Shown here: positions 50,501 through 59,915 of the stretch, in pieces
Layout: every line of letters begins with the position of its first letter
Numbering within the stretch: position 1 is the stretch's first letter
From: Cyanobium sp. M30B3
GTDB lineage: Bacteria; Cyanobacteriota; Cyanobacteriia; PCC-6307; Cyanobiaceae
Direction: 5' to 3'
Length of the DNA: 64,000 bases
Assembly: GCA_018399015.1 (NCBI GenBank)
Contig: CP073761.1
Span: 1,550,001 to 1,614,000 of the forward strand
Translations under genes and position numbers: made by a program
Notes under the pieces: model-generated
Database searches by the model: none
Told to the model about the DNA's origin: nothing
The model's input: the letters and a program-made list of their open reading frames with translations, nothing else

Positions 50501-51353
50501 CCAGCAGCAGCTGCAGCACCGGCACGTCCAGGGCCTCCCACAGGGGCGCCCCCAGGCCCGCCTGCTCGAACTGCACCGAGGCGAACGACGTGCAGCACAG
50601 CACCGCCTGCACCCGTTCGCGGCCCAGCAGTTGCTCCACCCCCCGCTGCACCGCCGCGTCGCGCAGGCCGCTCACCCACAGGGCCCGGGGGCAGAGCCCA
50701 CGTTGGCGCAGCCGCTCCAGCAGTGCCTCCATCAGCTCCTGGTCGCCCGCCTGCCAGAGGGCGCGGTAGGCGATCACGCCGATGCGCTCGCCCGGCTCGT
50801 CACGCCAGTCGTGGGGCAGGGGATCGGCCAGGGGTTGCGGCTCCGGCGCCGCCACGGGCTCCCCCCGCAGCAGGGCACCCAGAGCGCTGAGCACCGCCCG
50901 GCCGTTGGCCGGGCCGCCCACCCGCAGGCAGCGGGCCAGGGCCACGGCCAGGGCGGGATCGCCCGTGCCCAGCTCGGCCAGGCCCTGCTCCTCCTCGGCG
51001 GTGCCCGCCAGCACCAGCAGCTGCCGTGCCGGCGCCGCCACGGCCCACTGCCGCAACTGCTCCAGCCCATAGCTCCAGTGCCCCCGCCCGCCCAGCAGCC
51101 GCACCACCACCAGCCGCGCCGCCTGGGCGGTGCAGGTCAGGTAGTGATCCACCACCGCCGGATGGGCCAGGGCCGCCAGGTTCAGACCGCGCAGCTCCGC
51201 CCCCAGCAGCTGCGGTTCGGCCTGCAGCAACGGCTCCAGGCAGAGCAGGTCGGTGTCGGCGCTGGTGAGCAGCAGCACCGGCGCCGGCTCCTGCTCGATG
51301 AAGGCGATGCCGCCCCCGTCCTCCGCTCCTGGGATCGCTGCCAGCCTGTGCAT
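47565..51353 (-). CDS. cobN: cobaltochelatase subunit CobN
   Basis: Large subunit of the ATP-dependent chelatase that inserts cobalt into the corrin ring for (pseudo)cobalamin. 1262 residues from ATG 51353 (MHRLAAIPG); an ATG 13 codons upstream is possible. CobN/BchH-type blocks: [92 protein letters not shown], and [16 protein letters not shown]. Chosen over ChlH, the Mg-chelatase relative, by these CobN-like segments and the corrinoid context (metH nearby). Divergent from ilvE with 68 bases between starts. Confidence 0.9.
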   Translation of the reverse strand: [1262 protein letters not shown]

Positions 51354-51421
51354 GTCCCCATCCTGCTGGCTGCGGTGAGAAGATCGGGGCATCTCCGGCG
51401 CTCCGCCCCCGTCCCGCTGCC

Positions 51422-52339
51422 ATGCACCAGTTCCTTCCCTATGCCTGGTTCGGTGGCAGGTGCGTGCCCTTCGCCGAGGCCACCCTGTCGGTGGCCACCC
51501 ATGCCCTGCACTACGGCACCGGCGCCTTCGGGGGGATGCGGGCCCTGCCCAACCCCAACGATCCCGCTGAGATCCTGCTGTTCCGCGCCGACCGCCACGC
51601 CCGCCGTCTCAGCCAGAGCGCCCGGCTGCTGCTCACCGAGCTGAAGGAGCAGACGATCCACGAGGCCATCGGCGAATTCCTCAGGGCCAACAAACCCACC
51701 TGTCCGGTGTATCTGCGCCCGTTCGTCTACACCAGCGACCTGGGAATCGCCCCCCGCCTGCACAACATCGAGACTGACTTTCTCATCTACGGCCTGGAAC
51801 TGGGAGACTACCTCTCGCCCGAAGGGGTGAGCTGCCGGATCAGCTCCTGGACCCGCCAGGAGGACCGCTCCCTGCCCCTGCGCGGCAAGATCAGCGGCGC
51901 CTACATCACCAGCTCCCTGGCCAAGACCGAGGCTGTCAAGAGCGGTTTCGATGAGGCCCTGTTGCTCAATAGCCGCGGCAAGGTGAGCGAGGCCAGCGGC
52001 ATGAACCTGTTCATCGTGCGCGACGGCGCGCTGATCACCCCGGGTGTGGATCAGGACATCCTCGAGGGCATCACCCGCGCCAGCGTGATCGAGCTAGCCA
52101 GGGCCATGGGCCTGGAGGTGATCGAGCGGGCGGTGGATAAGAGCGAGCTGTTCGTGGCCGACGAAGTGTTCCTCAGTGGCACCGCCGCCAAGGTCACGCC
52201 GGTGCGGCGGGTGGAAACCACCGAGCTGCCCACCGCCCGTCCGGTGATGGAGCGGATCAGGGAGCGTCTCACGGCGATCACGGAAGGGCGCGATCCCGCC
52301 TATGACCACTGGGTGTCGCGCGTGCGTCTCGACGGCTGA
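51422..52339 (+). CDS. ilvE: branched-chain amino acid aminotransferase
   Basis: PLP class IV aminotransferase, last step of Leu, Ile and Val synthesis. 305 residues, normal size. Starts [16 protein letters not shown]; then [31 protein letters not shown], the PLP-lysine region [40 protein letters not shown] and [18 protein letters not shown]. The stop overlaps metH by one base, so the two are coupled. Confidence 0.94.
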   Translation: MHQFLPYAWFGGRCVPFAEATLSVATHALHYGTGAFGGMRALPNPNDPAEILLFRADRHARRLSQSARLLLTELKEQTIHEAIGEFLRANKPTCPVYLRPFVYTSDLGIAPRLHNIETDFLIYGLELGDYLSPEGVSCRISSWTRQEDRSLPLRGKISGAYITSSLAKTEAVKSGFDEALLLNSRGKVSEASGMNLFIVRDGALITPGVDQDILEGITRASVIELARAMGLEVIERAVDKSELFVADEVFLSGTAAKVTPVRRVETTELPTARPVMERIRERLTAITEGRDPAYDHWVSRVRLDG

Positions 52340-55300
52340 TGGTGGTGGCGAGCTCCGGAATCGATCACACCGCACCCACCACGGCGCGCGTCGGTTTTCT
52401 CGAGCGGCTGCATGCCCCCGAGCGGCCGGTGCTGGTGTTCGACGGCGCCACCGGCACCTCGCTGCAGCAGATGGATCTCACCGCTGAAGACTTCGGCGGG
52501 GCGGCCCTGGAGGGCTGCAACGAGTATCTCGTGGTCACCCGGCCCGATGCGGTGCAGGCGGTGCACCGCCAGTTTCTGGAGGTGGGCGCCGATGTGATCG
52601 AGACCGACACCTTCGGGGCCACGTCGCTGGTGCTGGCGGAATACGACATCGCGGATCAGGCCTTCGCCCTGAACAAGCGGGCTGCCGAGCTGGCCCGGGA
52701 GATGGCCGACGCCTATTCCACTCCGGAGAAACCTCGCTTCGTGGCGGGGTCGATGGGGCCCACCACCAAGCTGCCCACCCTGGGTCACGTCAGCTTCGAC
52801 GTGATGAAGGCGTCGTTTGCCGAACAGGCCGAGGGCTTGCTGGCGGGCGATGTGGACCTGTTCATCGTGGAGACCTGCCAGGACGTGCTGCAGATCAAGG
52901 CGGCCCTGCAGGGAATCGAGGCGGCTTTCAGTAGCACCGGCCAGCGCCGGCCGCTGATGGTGAGCATCACCATGGAAACCACCGGCACGATGCTGGTGGG
53001 CTCCGACATCGCCGCCGCCCTGGCGATCCTGGAGCCGTTCCCGATCGACGTGCTCGGCCTCAACTGCGCCACCGGCCCGGAGCAGATGAAGGAGCACATC
53101 CGCTATCTCAGTGAGCACAGCCCGTTCGTGGTGAGCTGCATCCCCAATGCCGGCCTGCCGGAGAACATCGGCGGCGTGGCCCACTACCGGCTGACGCCGG
53201 TCGAGATGAAGATGCAGCTGCTGCACTTCGTCGAAGACCTCGGCGTGCAGGTGATCGGTGGCTGCTGCGGCACCACCCCGGCCCACATCGGCGCCCTGGC
53301 GGAGCTGGCGGGGGAGATGAAGGCGGCACCCCGGCCCGTGCGGGGGGCCGCCCTGCAGCCTGAGGCGCCGGCGGAGTCCGCCGGCGCCAGCGAGCCGGCC
53401 GATCCGCGCCCCAGCCTGAACATGGAGCCGGCGGCGGCCTCGATCTACGGCACCACGCCCTATCTGCAGGACAACTCCTTCCTGATCATCGGCGAGCGGC
53501 TCAACGCCAGTGGCAGCAAGAAGGTGCGCGAGCTGCTGGCGGAGGAAGACTGGGATGGCCTGGTGGCGGTGGCCAGGAGCCAGGTGAAGGAGAACGCCCA
53601 TGTGCTCGACGTCAACGTCGACTATGTGGGCCGCGACGGTGAGCGCGACATGCACGAGCTGGTGAGCCGGCTGGTCACCAACGTGAACCTGCCGCTGATG
53701 CTCGATTCCACCGAGTGGCAGAAGATGGAGGCGGGCCTGAAGGTGGCCGGCGGCAAGTGTCTGCTCAACTCCACCAACTACGAAGACGGTCCGGAGCGGT
53801 TCTTCAAGGTGCTGGAACTGGCCCGCGATTACGGCGCCGGCGTGGTGATCGGCACCATCGATGAGGAGGGCATGGCCCGCACGGCCGAGATGAAATTCGC
53901 CATTGCCCAGCGCGCCTACCGCGACGCCCTGGAATTCGGCATTCCGGCCCGCGAACTCTTTTACGACCCCCTGGCCCTGCCGATCTCCACCGGCATCGAG
54001 GAAGACCGGCTCAATGGCGCCGCCACGGTGGAGTCGATCCGCATGATCCGCGAGCGTCTGCCCGGCGTGCATGTGGTGCTGGGCGTGAGCAATGTGAGCT
54101 TCGGTCTGTCACCAGCGGCCCGGATCGTGCTCAATTCGGTGTTCCTGCACGAGTGCTGCCAGGCCGGCATGGACGCGGCAATCGTGAGCCCGGCCAAGAT
54201 CCTGCCCCTGGCCAAGATCAGCGACGAACACCAGCAGGTGTGCCTGGATCTGATCTACGACCGGCGCCGCTTTGAGAGTGATCAACCGGGCGCGATCTGC
54301 ACCTACGACCCGCTCACCGCCCTCACCACCCTGTTCGAGGGGGTGAGCGCCAAGGAGGCCCGTGCCTCCGGGCCGTCCCTCGCCGATCTGCCGATCGAAG
54401 AGCGGCTCAAGCAGCACATCATCGACGGCGAGCGGATTGGTCTGGAGCCGGCATTGGATGAGGCCCTCCAGAACTATCCACCCCTGCAGATCATCAACAC
54501 CTTCCTGCTCGATGGCATGAAGGTGGTGGGCGAGCTGTTCGGCAGCGGCCAGATGCAGCTGCCCTTCGTGCTGCAGAGCGCTGAAACGATGAAGTCGGCC
54601 GTGGCCCACCTCGAACCCCACATGGAGAAGGTGGAGGGCCCGGAAGGAAGCAACAAGAGCTCGGCCAAGGGCAGGTTTCTGATCGCCACGGTGAAGGGCG
54701 ATGTGCACGACATCGGCAAGAACCTGGTGGACATTATCCTCACCAACAACGGCTATGAGGTGATCAACCTCGGCATCAAGCAGAGCTGCGAGGCGATCAT
54801 CGAAGCCCAGCAACAGCACCAGGCCGACTGCATTGCCATGAGCGGCCTGCTGGTGAAATCCACCGCCTTCATGAAGGACAACCTGGAGGCCTTCAACCAG
54901 GCGGGGATCGCGGTGCCGGTGATCCTCGGCGGTGCTGCCCTCACCCCCCGCTTCGTGCACGGCGACTGCCGCGCCGCCTACCGGGGCCAGGTGATCTACG
55001 GCCGTGATGCCTTCGCCGATCTGCGCTTCATGGATGCCCTGATGGAGGCCAAGGCAGCCCAGGCCTGGGACGACCATCAGGGGTTCCTCAACGGTGCCCC
55101 CGAAGGCCTGGGCCTCGGCGGCCGCAGCGAAGACCCTGAAGCCGGCGCTGCAGCCGAAGCTGACGGCCAGGAGGCAGAGACAGCCGCCGCAGACGCAGCG
55201 GCAGCAGTTGAAGCCAGCCAGAGCGCTGCAGCCGGTCCCAACGACAGCCGCTCCGAAGCCGTGCCTGAGCAGCCGGCGCTCACGCCCCCCTTCTGGGGCA

Positions 55301-56124
55301 GCCAGCTGCTCAGCGAGGCCGACATCGACCTGCAGGAGGTGTTTGCCTACCTCGACCGCAATGCCCTGTTCGCCGGCCAGTGGCAGCTGCGCAAGAGCCA
55401 GCAGCAGTCGCGGGCCGACTACGAGGCGATGCTGGCCGAGAAGGCCGAGCCGGTGCTGCAGCAGTGGATTGCCCGCTGCCTGCAGGAGGGGCTGCTCAAG
55501 CCCAGGGTGGCCTACGGCTACTTCCCCTGCGGCCGCAGCGGCAATGCCGTGGTGCTGTTCGATCCCTCGGGCATGGCGCCCGATGCCGCCCCCTCAGCTG
55601 CCGGCGTCGAGCTGGGCCGCTTTGCACTGCCGCGCCAGCGCTCCGGCAACCGCTACTGCATCGCCGACTTCTACCGCGACCTCGCGCTGGCCCCTGAGGG
55701 CGCCACCAGGCCCACGGACGTGCTGCCCATGCAGGCGGTGACCATGGGCGAGCAGGCGTCCAGCTTCGCCCAGCAGCTGTTCGCCGCCGACCAGTACAGC
55801 GACTATCTCTATTTCCACGGCCTGGCGGTGCAGATGGCCGAAGCGCTGGCCGAGTGGACCCACGCCCGTATCCGCCGCGAACTCGGCCATCCCGACCCCG
55901 CGGAGATGCCCCTGCGCGATGTGCTGGCCCAGCGCTACCGCGGCAGCCGCTACTCCTTCGGCTATCCCGCCTGTCCCAACGTGGGTGACTCGCGCCAACA
56001 GCTCGACTGGCTGGGTGCCGACCGCATCGGTCTGAGCATGGACGAGAGCGAGCAGCTCCACCCCGAGCAGAGCACCACCGCCCTGGTGGCCCTGCACAGC
56101 CAGGCCCGCTATTTCAGCGCCTGA
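52339..56124 (+). CDS. metH: methionine synthase, B12-dependent
   Basis: Transfers the methyl group of methyltetrahydrofolate to homocysteine through cobalamin. 1261 residues with all four modules: homocysteine-binding ([13 protein letters not shown] to [14 protein letters not shown], zinc cysteines), pterin-binding ([35 protein letters not shown]), B12-binding with the axial histidine in [15 protein letters not shown] (about residue 790), and activation domain ([28 protein letters not shown]). An Ala/Glu-rich, clearly disordered linker of about 60 residues joins the B12 and activation modules. ATG overlaps the ilvE stop. Confidence 0.97.
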   Translation: MVVASSGIDHTAPTTARVGFLERLHAPERPVLVFDGATGTSLQQMDLTAEDFGGAALEGCNEYLVVTRPDAVQAVHRQFLEVGADVIETDTFGATSLVLAEYDIADQAFALNKRAAELAREMADAYSTPEKPRFVAGSMGPTTKLPTLGHVSFDVMKASFAEQAEGLLAGDVDLFIVETCQDVLQIKAALQGIEAAFSSTGQRRPLMVSITMETTGTMLVGSDIAAALAILEPFPIDVLGLNCATGPEQMKEHIRYLSEHSPFVVSCIPNAGLPENIGGVAHYRLTPVEMKMQLLHFVEDLGVQVIGGCCGTTPAHIGALAELAGEMKAAPRPVRGAALQPEAPAESAGASEPADPRPSLNMEPAAASIYGTTPYLQDNSFLIIGERLNASGSKKVRELLAEEDWDGLVAVARSQVKENAHVLDVNVDYVGRDGERDMHELVSRLVTNVNLPLMLDSTEWQKMEAGLKVAGGKCLLNSTNYEDGPERFFKVLELARDYGAGVVIGTIDEEGMARTAEMKFAIAQRAYRDALEFGIPARELFYDPLALPISTGIEEDRLNGAATVESIRMIRERLPGVHVVLGVSNVSFGLSPAARIVLNSVFLHECCQAGMDAAIVSPAKILPLAKISDEHQQVCLDLIYDRRRFESDQPGAICTYDPLTALTTLFEGVSAKEARASGPSLADLPIEERLKQHIIDGERIGLEPALDEALQNYPPLQIINTFLLDGMKVVGELFGSGQMQLPFVLQSAETMKSAVAHLEPHMEKVEGPEGSNKSSAKGRFLIATVKGDVHDIGKNLVDIILTNNGYEVINLGIKQSCEAIIEAQQQHQADCIAMSGLLVKSTAFMKDNLEAFNQAGIAVPVILGGAALTPRFVHGDCRAAYRGQVIYGRDAFADLRFMDALMEAKAAQAWDDHQGFLNGAPEGLGLGGRSEDPEAGAAAEADGQEAETAAADAAAAVEASQSAAAGPNDSRSEAVPEQPALTPPFWGSQLLSEADIDLQEVFAYLDRNALFAGQWQLRKSQQQSRADYEAMLAEKAEPVLQQWIARCLQEGLLKPRVAYGYFPCGRSGNAVVLFDPSGMAPDAAPSAAGVELGRFALPRQRSGNRYCIADFYRDLALAPEGATRPTDVLPMQAVTMGEQASSFAQQLFAADQYSDYLYFHGLAVQMAEALAEWTHARIRRELGHPDPAEMPLRDVLAQRYRGSRYSFGYPACPNVGDSRQQLDWLGADRIGLSMDESEQLHPEQSTTALVALHSQARYFSA

Positions 56125-56181
56125 TTCCCCCATGGTTCCGGGGTCCCAGCCCTAGCCTGGCCAGGCCCCAACCCAGACCCC

Positions 56182-56454
56182 ATGGCAATCGCAGGCCCCG
56201 ACGGCGTGGATGCGGCCATCCAGGCCGGCCTCGATCTCGACGGCACCCCGATCCCAGCGGAGATGCTCGCCCTCTACAACGAGGTGATGGAACTGGAGAG
56301 CCAGCGGGCCCGCAGCGGCGTGAAGAAGTCGATGCGCAACCGCATCGTCAAGACCGGCTCCAAGCATTTCGACCAGGCCACCCTCGACGCCCGGCTGGCC
56401 CAGGCCGGCTGGGAGGGTCTCAAGGACAAGGAGATCGCCTTCTTCTACGGCTGA
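56182..56454 (+). CDS. DUF4090 family protein
   Basis: 90 residues, a small soluble protein of the cyanobacterial DUF4090 family: GVDAAIQAGLDLDGTPIPAEMLALY, MELESQRARSGVKKSMRNRIVKTG, then GSKHFDQATLDARL and a terminal KEIAFFYG. Function unknown; basic central segment. Converges with the next small gene. Confidence 0.85.
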   Translation: MAIAGPDGVDAAIQAGLDLDGTPIPAEMLALYNEVMELESQRARSGVKKSMRNRIVKTGSKHFDQATLDARLAQAGWEGLKDKEIAFFYG

Positions 56455-56460
56455 GCCCCT

Positions 56461-56688
56461 TCAGCTGCACATCTCCTCGAGGGCATCGATCACCTCCTGC
56501 TGGAACTGCTCCAGGTCGGAGGAGTCGCTCAGGTCGATGCCTTCACCGGCGGCGTTCTGGCTCAGCTCCTGGAAGTGGAAGGCTCCCTCCCCGTGGGCCA
56601 GGAATTCCATGGCAGAGGGTTCGCCGCTCTCCTTGTAGGCGTCGCAGAGGGCCAGAAAGGCCGCATCTTCGGTGAATTCCCAGCTCAT
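56461..56688 (-). CDS. small acidic hypothetical protein
   Basis: 75 residues from ATG 56688 (an ATG five codons upstream is possible). Acidic and helical: MSWEFTEDAAFLALCDAYKE, SAMEFLAHGEGAFHFQEL, then DSSDLEQFQQEVIDALEEMC. No family recognised, but the strongly structured sequence and position in a six-base convergent gap with the DUF4090 gene support it as real. Confidence 0.65.
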   Translation of the reverse strand: MSWEFTEDAAFLALCDAYKESGEPSAMEFLAHGEGAFHFQELSQNAAGEGIDLSDSSDLEQFQQEVIDALEEMCS

Positions 56689-56844
56689 GAAGGGGGTGCG
56701 CACAACGACGGACGAACCGCCTGCAAGACCTTTAACGCCTCACCCCCGCAGTCCGTCAACCACCTGGGCCAGGTTTTCGCCTGGATCCCTGGTTCTTCGG
56801 CACCCCACTCCCCGCGCCATTCCTCGCTTCCAGTCGTTCGCACC

Positions 56845-57240
56845 ATGACAACCACTCCCGCGTCCCAGGCCGCCGCCAGTCCAGAAACGCTCAACGTGCT
56901 GGGGGAACCCCTGGAGCTCTGCAGCTGCGAACCCCTCACCGGCTGGTTCCGCGACGGCAGCTGCCGCACGAATGCCGCCGACCTCGGTCGCCATACCGTG
57001 TGCTGTGAGGTCACCGAGGCCTTCCTGAGCTACAGCCTGGCCCAGGGCAACGACCTCAGCACCCCCGCTCCCGCCTATGGCTTTCCCGGCCTCAAACCCG
57101 GCGACCACTGGTGCGTGTGCGCACCCCGCTGGCTGGAGGCCTACGAGGACGGCATGGCCCCGCCGGTGCGATTGGCAGCCACCGAACAGGGCACCCTGGA
57201 GGTGATCCCGCTGGAACTGCTGCAGCGGCACGCCGTCTGA
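56845..57240 (+). CDS. DUF2237 family protein
   Basis: 131 residues from ATG 56845. DUF2237 pattern: NVLGEPLELCSCEPLTGWFRDG, CRTNAADLGRHTVCCEVTEAFL, YSLAQGNDLSTPAPAYGFPGLKPGDHWCVCAPRWLEA and a C-terminal LEVIPLELL. The cysteine pairs and the terminal GDxWCVCAxRW block are diagnostic. Function unknown. Converges with the SDR gene, 20 bases apart. Confidence 0.87.
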   Translation: MTTTPASQAAASPETLNVLGEPLELCSCEPLTGWFRDGSCRTNAADLGRHTVCCEVTEAFLSYSLAQGNDLSTPAPAYGFPGLKPGDHWCVCAPRWLEAYEDGMAPPVRLAATEQGTLEVIPLELLQRHAV

Positions 57241-57260
57241 TCCGCTGCGGCTGGCGTCGG

Positions 57261-58004
57261 TCACCACGGAATCGGCTGGCCGTCCCAGGCCCAGAAGCCA
57301 CCGCTCTGATCCGGCCCCAGCCCGCTCAACACATCCAGCAGTTGCCCTGCCGCCCGCTCGGGACTGAACAGCTGCCCCGCAGGCACGTTGGCCTGAAACG
57401 GCCTGGAGAGGGGAGTGGCCGTGGTGCCTGGGTGCAGCAGGCTCACACACATCAGGGGCAGGCGCCGCCGCCACTCCAGGGCCAGGGTGTGCAGCAACTG
57501 ATTCTGCGCGGCCTTGGCGGCCCGGTAGGCGTACCAGCCACCGGAGCGGTTGTCGCCGATGCTGCCCACCCGTGCCGACAGGCTGGCGAAGTGACAGGGG
57601 AGATCCTTCGGGACGAGGGGTTCGAGGGCCTGGGCCAGCAGCAGCGGGCCAAAGGCGTTCAGCTCGAAGCTGGTGCGCAGGGCGGCCCGGTTCACCTGGG
57701 CCAGGCGCTTCTCCGGGGCGATGCCCTCCCCCTGCAGCAGCCCGGCGGTGTTGATCACCAGCCGCAACGGCGGGCCCTGCGCCAGGTTGGCGCGCAGCTC
57801 CGCCAGGCTGCGCTCGCAGGTGAGATCCAGCTGCAACAGCCGCGCCGGCAGCCCATCGGCGGCCCCGTCCAAGCGCCGGGTCGCCAGCCGCTCCAGCCCC
57901 GGTGCCCGCTGCTCCAGGGCCCGCACCAGGGCCGCGCCGATGCCGCCGCAGCCCACCACCAGGGCCCGCCCCTGCCACCGCTCCAGCGCCGTCCCCTCGT
58001 TCAT
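57261..58004 (-). CDS. short-chain dehydrogenase/reductase
   Basis: 247 residues from ATG 58004. Rossmann start ALVVGCGGIGAALVRAL (a variant of TGxxxGxG), LVINTAGLL for the NNAG motif, SLSARVGSIGDNRSGGWYAYRAAKAAQNQL holding the catalytic Ser, Tyr and Lys (YxxxK as YRAAK), and HPGTTATPLSRPF after it. Resembles the csgA/C-factor-like branch of cyanobacterial SDRs. Substrate unknown; NAD(P) preference cannot be read with certainty. Divergent from gpsA. Confidence 0.88.
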   Translation of the reverse strand: MNEGTALERWQGRALVVGCGGIGAALVRALEQRAPGLERLATRRLDGAADGLPARLLQLDLTCERSLAELRANLAQGPPLRLVINTAGLLQGEGIAPEKRLAQVNRAALRTSFELNAFGPLLLAQALEPLVPKDLPCHFASLSARVGSIGDNRSGGWYAYRAAKAAQNQLLHTLALEWRRRLPLMCVSLLHPGTTATPLSRPFQANVPAGQLFSPERAAGQLLDVLSGLGPDQSGGFWAWDGQPIPW

Positions 58005-58059
58005 GCCCTGACCCCAGGTGTGGCGCATGATGGCAAGCGCAACCGGCGCCGGTGTCCCG

Positions 58060-58998
58060 ATGTCCCTGCGGATCGCCCTGATCGGCCGTGGAGCCTGGGG
58101 CAGCACCCTGGAGGGGATCTGGAGAGCCCAGGGCCACCAGCTGCGCAGCTGGTCGCGGCGGGATGGCGGTGATCCGCTGCCGTTGCTGCAGCGCTGCGAC
58201 CTGGTGGTGGTGGCCGTGGCGATGGTCGCGGTGGAGCCCCTGGCCCGGCGCCTGGCCTCCGCCATCCCGCCGGAGCTGCCGCTGCTGAGCTGCAGCAAGG
58301 GCATCGACCTCGATCGCCTGCTCACCGCCACCGGGCTCTGGAGCCGCCACCTCACCAATCCCTTCGCCGTGCTCAGCGGTCCCAACCTGGCGGCGGAGCT
58401 GGCCCAGGGTCTGCCGGCCGCCAGCGTGATCGCCAGCGCCGATCAGCGGCTGGCGGAGCGGCTGCAGGCCGAACTCCACGCCCCCAACCTGCGTCTCTAT
58501 ACCAACAGCGACCCCCTGGGCACCGAACTGGCCGGTGCCCTCAAGAACGTGATGGCCCTGGCGGCGGGGCTCTGCGACGGTCTGCAGCTCGGCGCCAATG
58601 CCCGGGCCTCCCTGCTCACCCGCGGGCTGGCCGAGATGGGGGTGGTGCTGGAGGGGCTGGGCGGTTGCCGCTCCACCCTCTATGGCCTGGCCGGACTGGG
58701 GGATCTGCTGGCCACCGCCACCAGCAGCCTCAGCCGCAACTACCGCTGCGGCCTGCTGCTGGCCCAGGGCCAGGGCGCCGAGCAGGCCGCCGCCACCATC
58801 GGTGCCACCGTGGAGGGACTGGTCACCGCCCGGGCGGCGGTGGCCCTGGCGCGGCGGGAGCACTGGTCGCTGCCGATCTGTGAGCAGGTGGTGGCCGTGA
58901 TCGCGGGCCAGGCCAGTGCCGAGCATGCGGCCCGGGCCCTGATGGGCCGCGGGCTCAAGCCCGAGGATGCCCCCCCAGCCGTGCCACACCAGCGATGA
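58060..58998 (+). CDS. gpsA: glycerol-3-phosphate dehydrogenase [NAD(P)+]
   Basis: Makes sn-glycerol 3-phosphate from dihydroxyacetone phosphate for membrane lipids. 312 residues from ATG 58060. IALIGRGAWGSTLEGIW (nucleotide-binding), LLSCSKGIDLDRL, FAVLSGPNLAAELAQGLP, ELAGALKNVMALAAGLCDGLQLGANARASLLTRGLAEM with the catalytic Lys, and GLAGLGDLLATATSSLSRNYRCG are all characteristic. The stop overlaps the next start (ATGA). Confidence 0.94.
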   Translation: MSLRIALIGRGAWGSTLEGIWRAQGHQLRSWSRRDGGDPLPLLQRCDLVVVAVAMVAVEPLARRLASAIPPELPLLSCSKGIDLDRLLTATGLWSRHLTNPFAVLSGPNLAAELAQGLPAASVIASADQRLAERLQAELHAPNLRLYTNSDPLGTELAGALKNVMALAAGLCDGLQLGANARASLLTRGLAEMGVVLEGLGGCRSTLYGLAGLGDLLATATSSLSRNYRCGLLLAQGQGAEQAAATIGATVEGLVTARAAVALARREHWSLPICEQVVAVIAGQASAEHAARALMGRGLKPEDAPPAVPHQR

Positions 58999-59915
58999 CG
59001 CCGGAGCGATCCCTGTCCTGTCCCGCCGTGCTGGTGGAGGCCTTCAGCGCCAGGGCCTGCGGCGGCAACGGCGCCGCCGTGGTGCTGCTGGAGCAGCCAC
59101 TGGCGGCGCCGGCGATGCAGGCGATCGCCCGCAGTCTCAACCAGTCGGAAACGGCCTTTCTGCTGCGCCACGGCAGCGAGTGGCTGCTGCGCTGGTTCAC
59201 GCCAACCTGTGAAGTGCCCCTCTGCGGCCACGCCACCCTGGCGGCCACGCTGGCCCTGGGTCACTGGGGTCTGCTCGGGCCCGGCGAAGCCACCAGCCTG
59301 CACAGCCGCAGCGGCCCCCTGGCCGTGGAGCTCCTGCCCGAGCCTGGCGCGGCCGCGATCGTTCTGCCCAGCAGCCCGCTCACCCCGGCCACGCCCTCCC
59401 CCGAGCTGTTGGCCTACCTCCAGCAGCAGCTGGGCTCGGCACCCGAGCGCTTCTGGCAGTCGGCCCTGGGCTACCGGGTGGTGCTGCTGCCGCCCCAGGC
59501 CCCCCTCGAGTCCGTCCCCTTACCGGCCCAGAGCCTGCCGGCCGAGGCCAGGCCCGGGCTGGTGCTGATGCAGCGGATCGGGGCCGATGGCGCCGCCACG
59601 GCGCAGCTGCCCCTAGTGCTGGCTGAGCCCTGCGACTACCAGCTGCGCTTCCTGGCGCCGGGCCTGGGCATTGACGAAGATCCAGTCACTGGCTCGGCCC
59701 ATGCCCTGGTGGCCCCCTGGTGGCAGGAGCAGCTGGGCCGCTCCCGGGTGCGCGGCTGGCAATGTTCAGACCGTCCTGGGGGGATGGTGTGTGAGGCGGT
59801 TTCTTCCGGCATGATCCGCCTGATCGGAGCCGGTCATCTCCTGTGGGACGGAACCTTGCAACCTGGCTGCCCCGCGCTCTGCGCCTGGGACGAGCTGCTG
59901 AGCCCCGCCAGCTGA
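58995..59915 (+). CDS. PhzF family protein (phenazine biosynthesis-like isomerase fold)
   Basis: 306 residues. N-terminal VLVEAFSARACGGNGAAVVLL, the acid catalyst E52 in LNQSETAFLL, RWFTPTCEVPLCGHATLAA, and in the second half LRFLAPGLGIDEDPVTGSAHALVAPWW are the paired blocks of the diaminopimelate epimerase-like PhzF fold. No phenazine genes are near, so it is an uncharacterised relative. Coupled to gpsA by ATGA; its last 73 bases are shared with the next gene. Confidence 0.88.
   Translation: MTPERSLSCPAVLVEAFSARACGGNGAAVVLLEQPLAAPAMQAIARSLNQSETAFLLRHGSEWLLRWFTPTCEVPLCGHATLAATLALGHWGLLGPGEATSLHSRSGPLAVELLPEPGAAAIVLPSSPLTPATPSPELLAYLQQQLGSAPERFWQSALGYRVVLLPPQAPLESVPLPAQSLPAEARPGLVLMQRIGADGAATAQLPLVLAEPCDYQLRFLAPGLGIDEDPVTGSAHALVAPWWQEQLGRSRVRGWQCSDRPGGMVCEAVSSGMIRLIGAGHLLWDGTLQPGCPALCAWDELLSPAS

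Noticed and set aside
51354-52338. Cobalamin riboswitch before cobN or metH
   Set aside because: Only 68 bases separate cobN and ilvE, and metH starts on the ilvE stop; there is no space and no B12-box-like sequence.
52300-54072. Minus-strand frame of about 590 codons opposite metH
   Set aside because: Antisense shadow; His/Gly/Gln-rich and without motifs.
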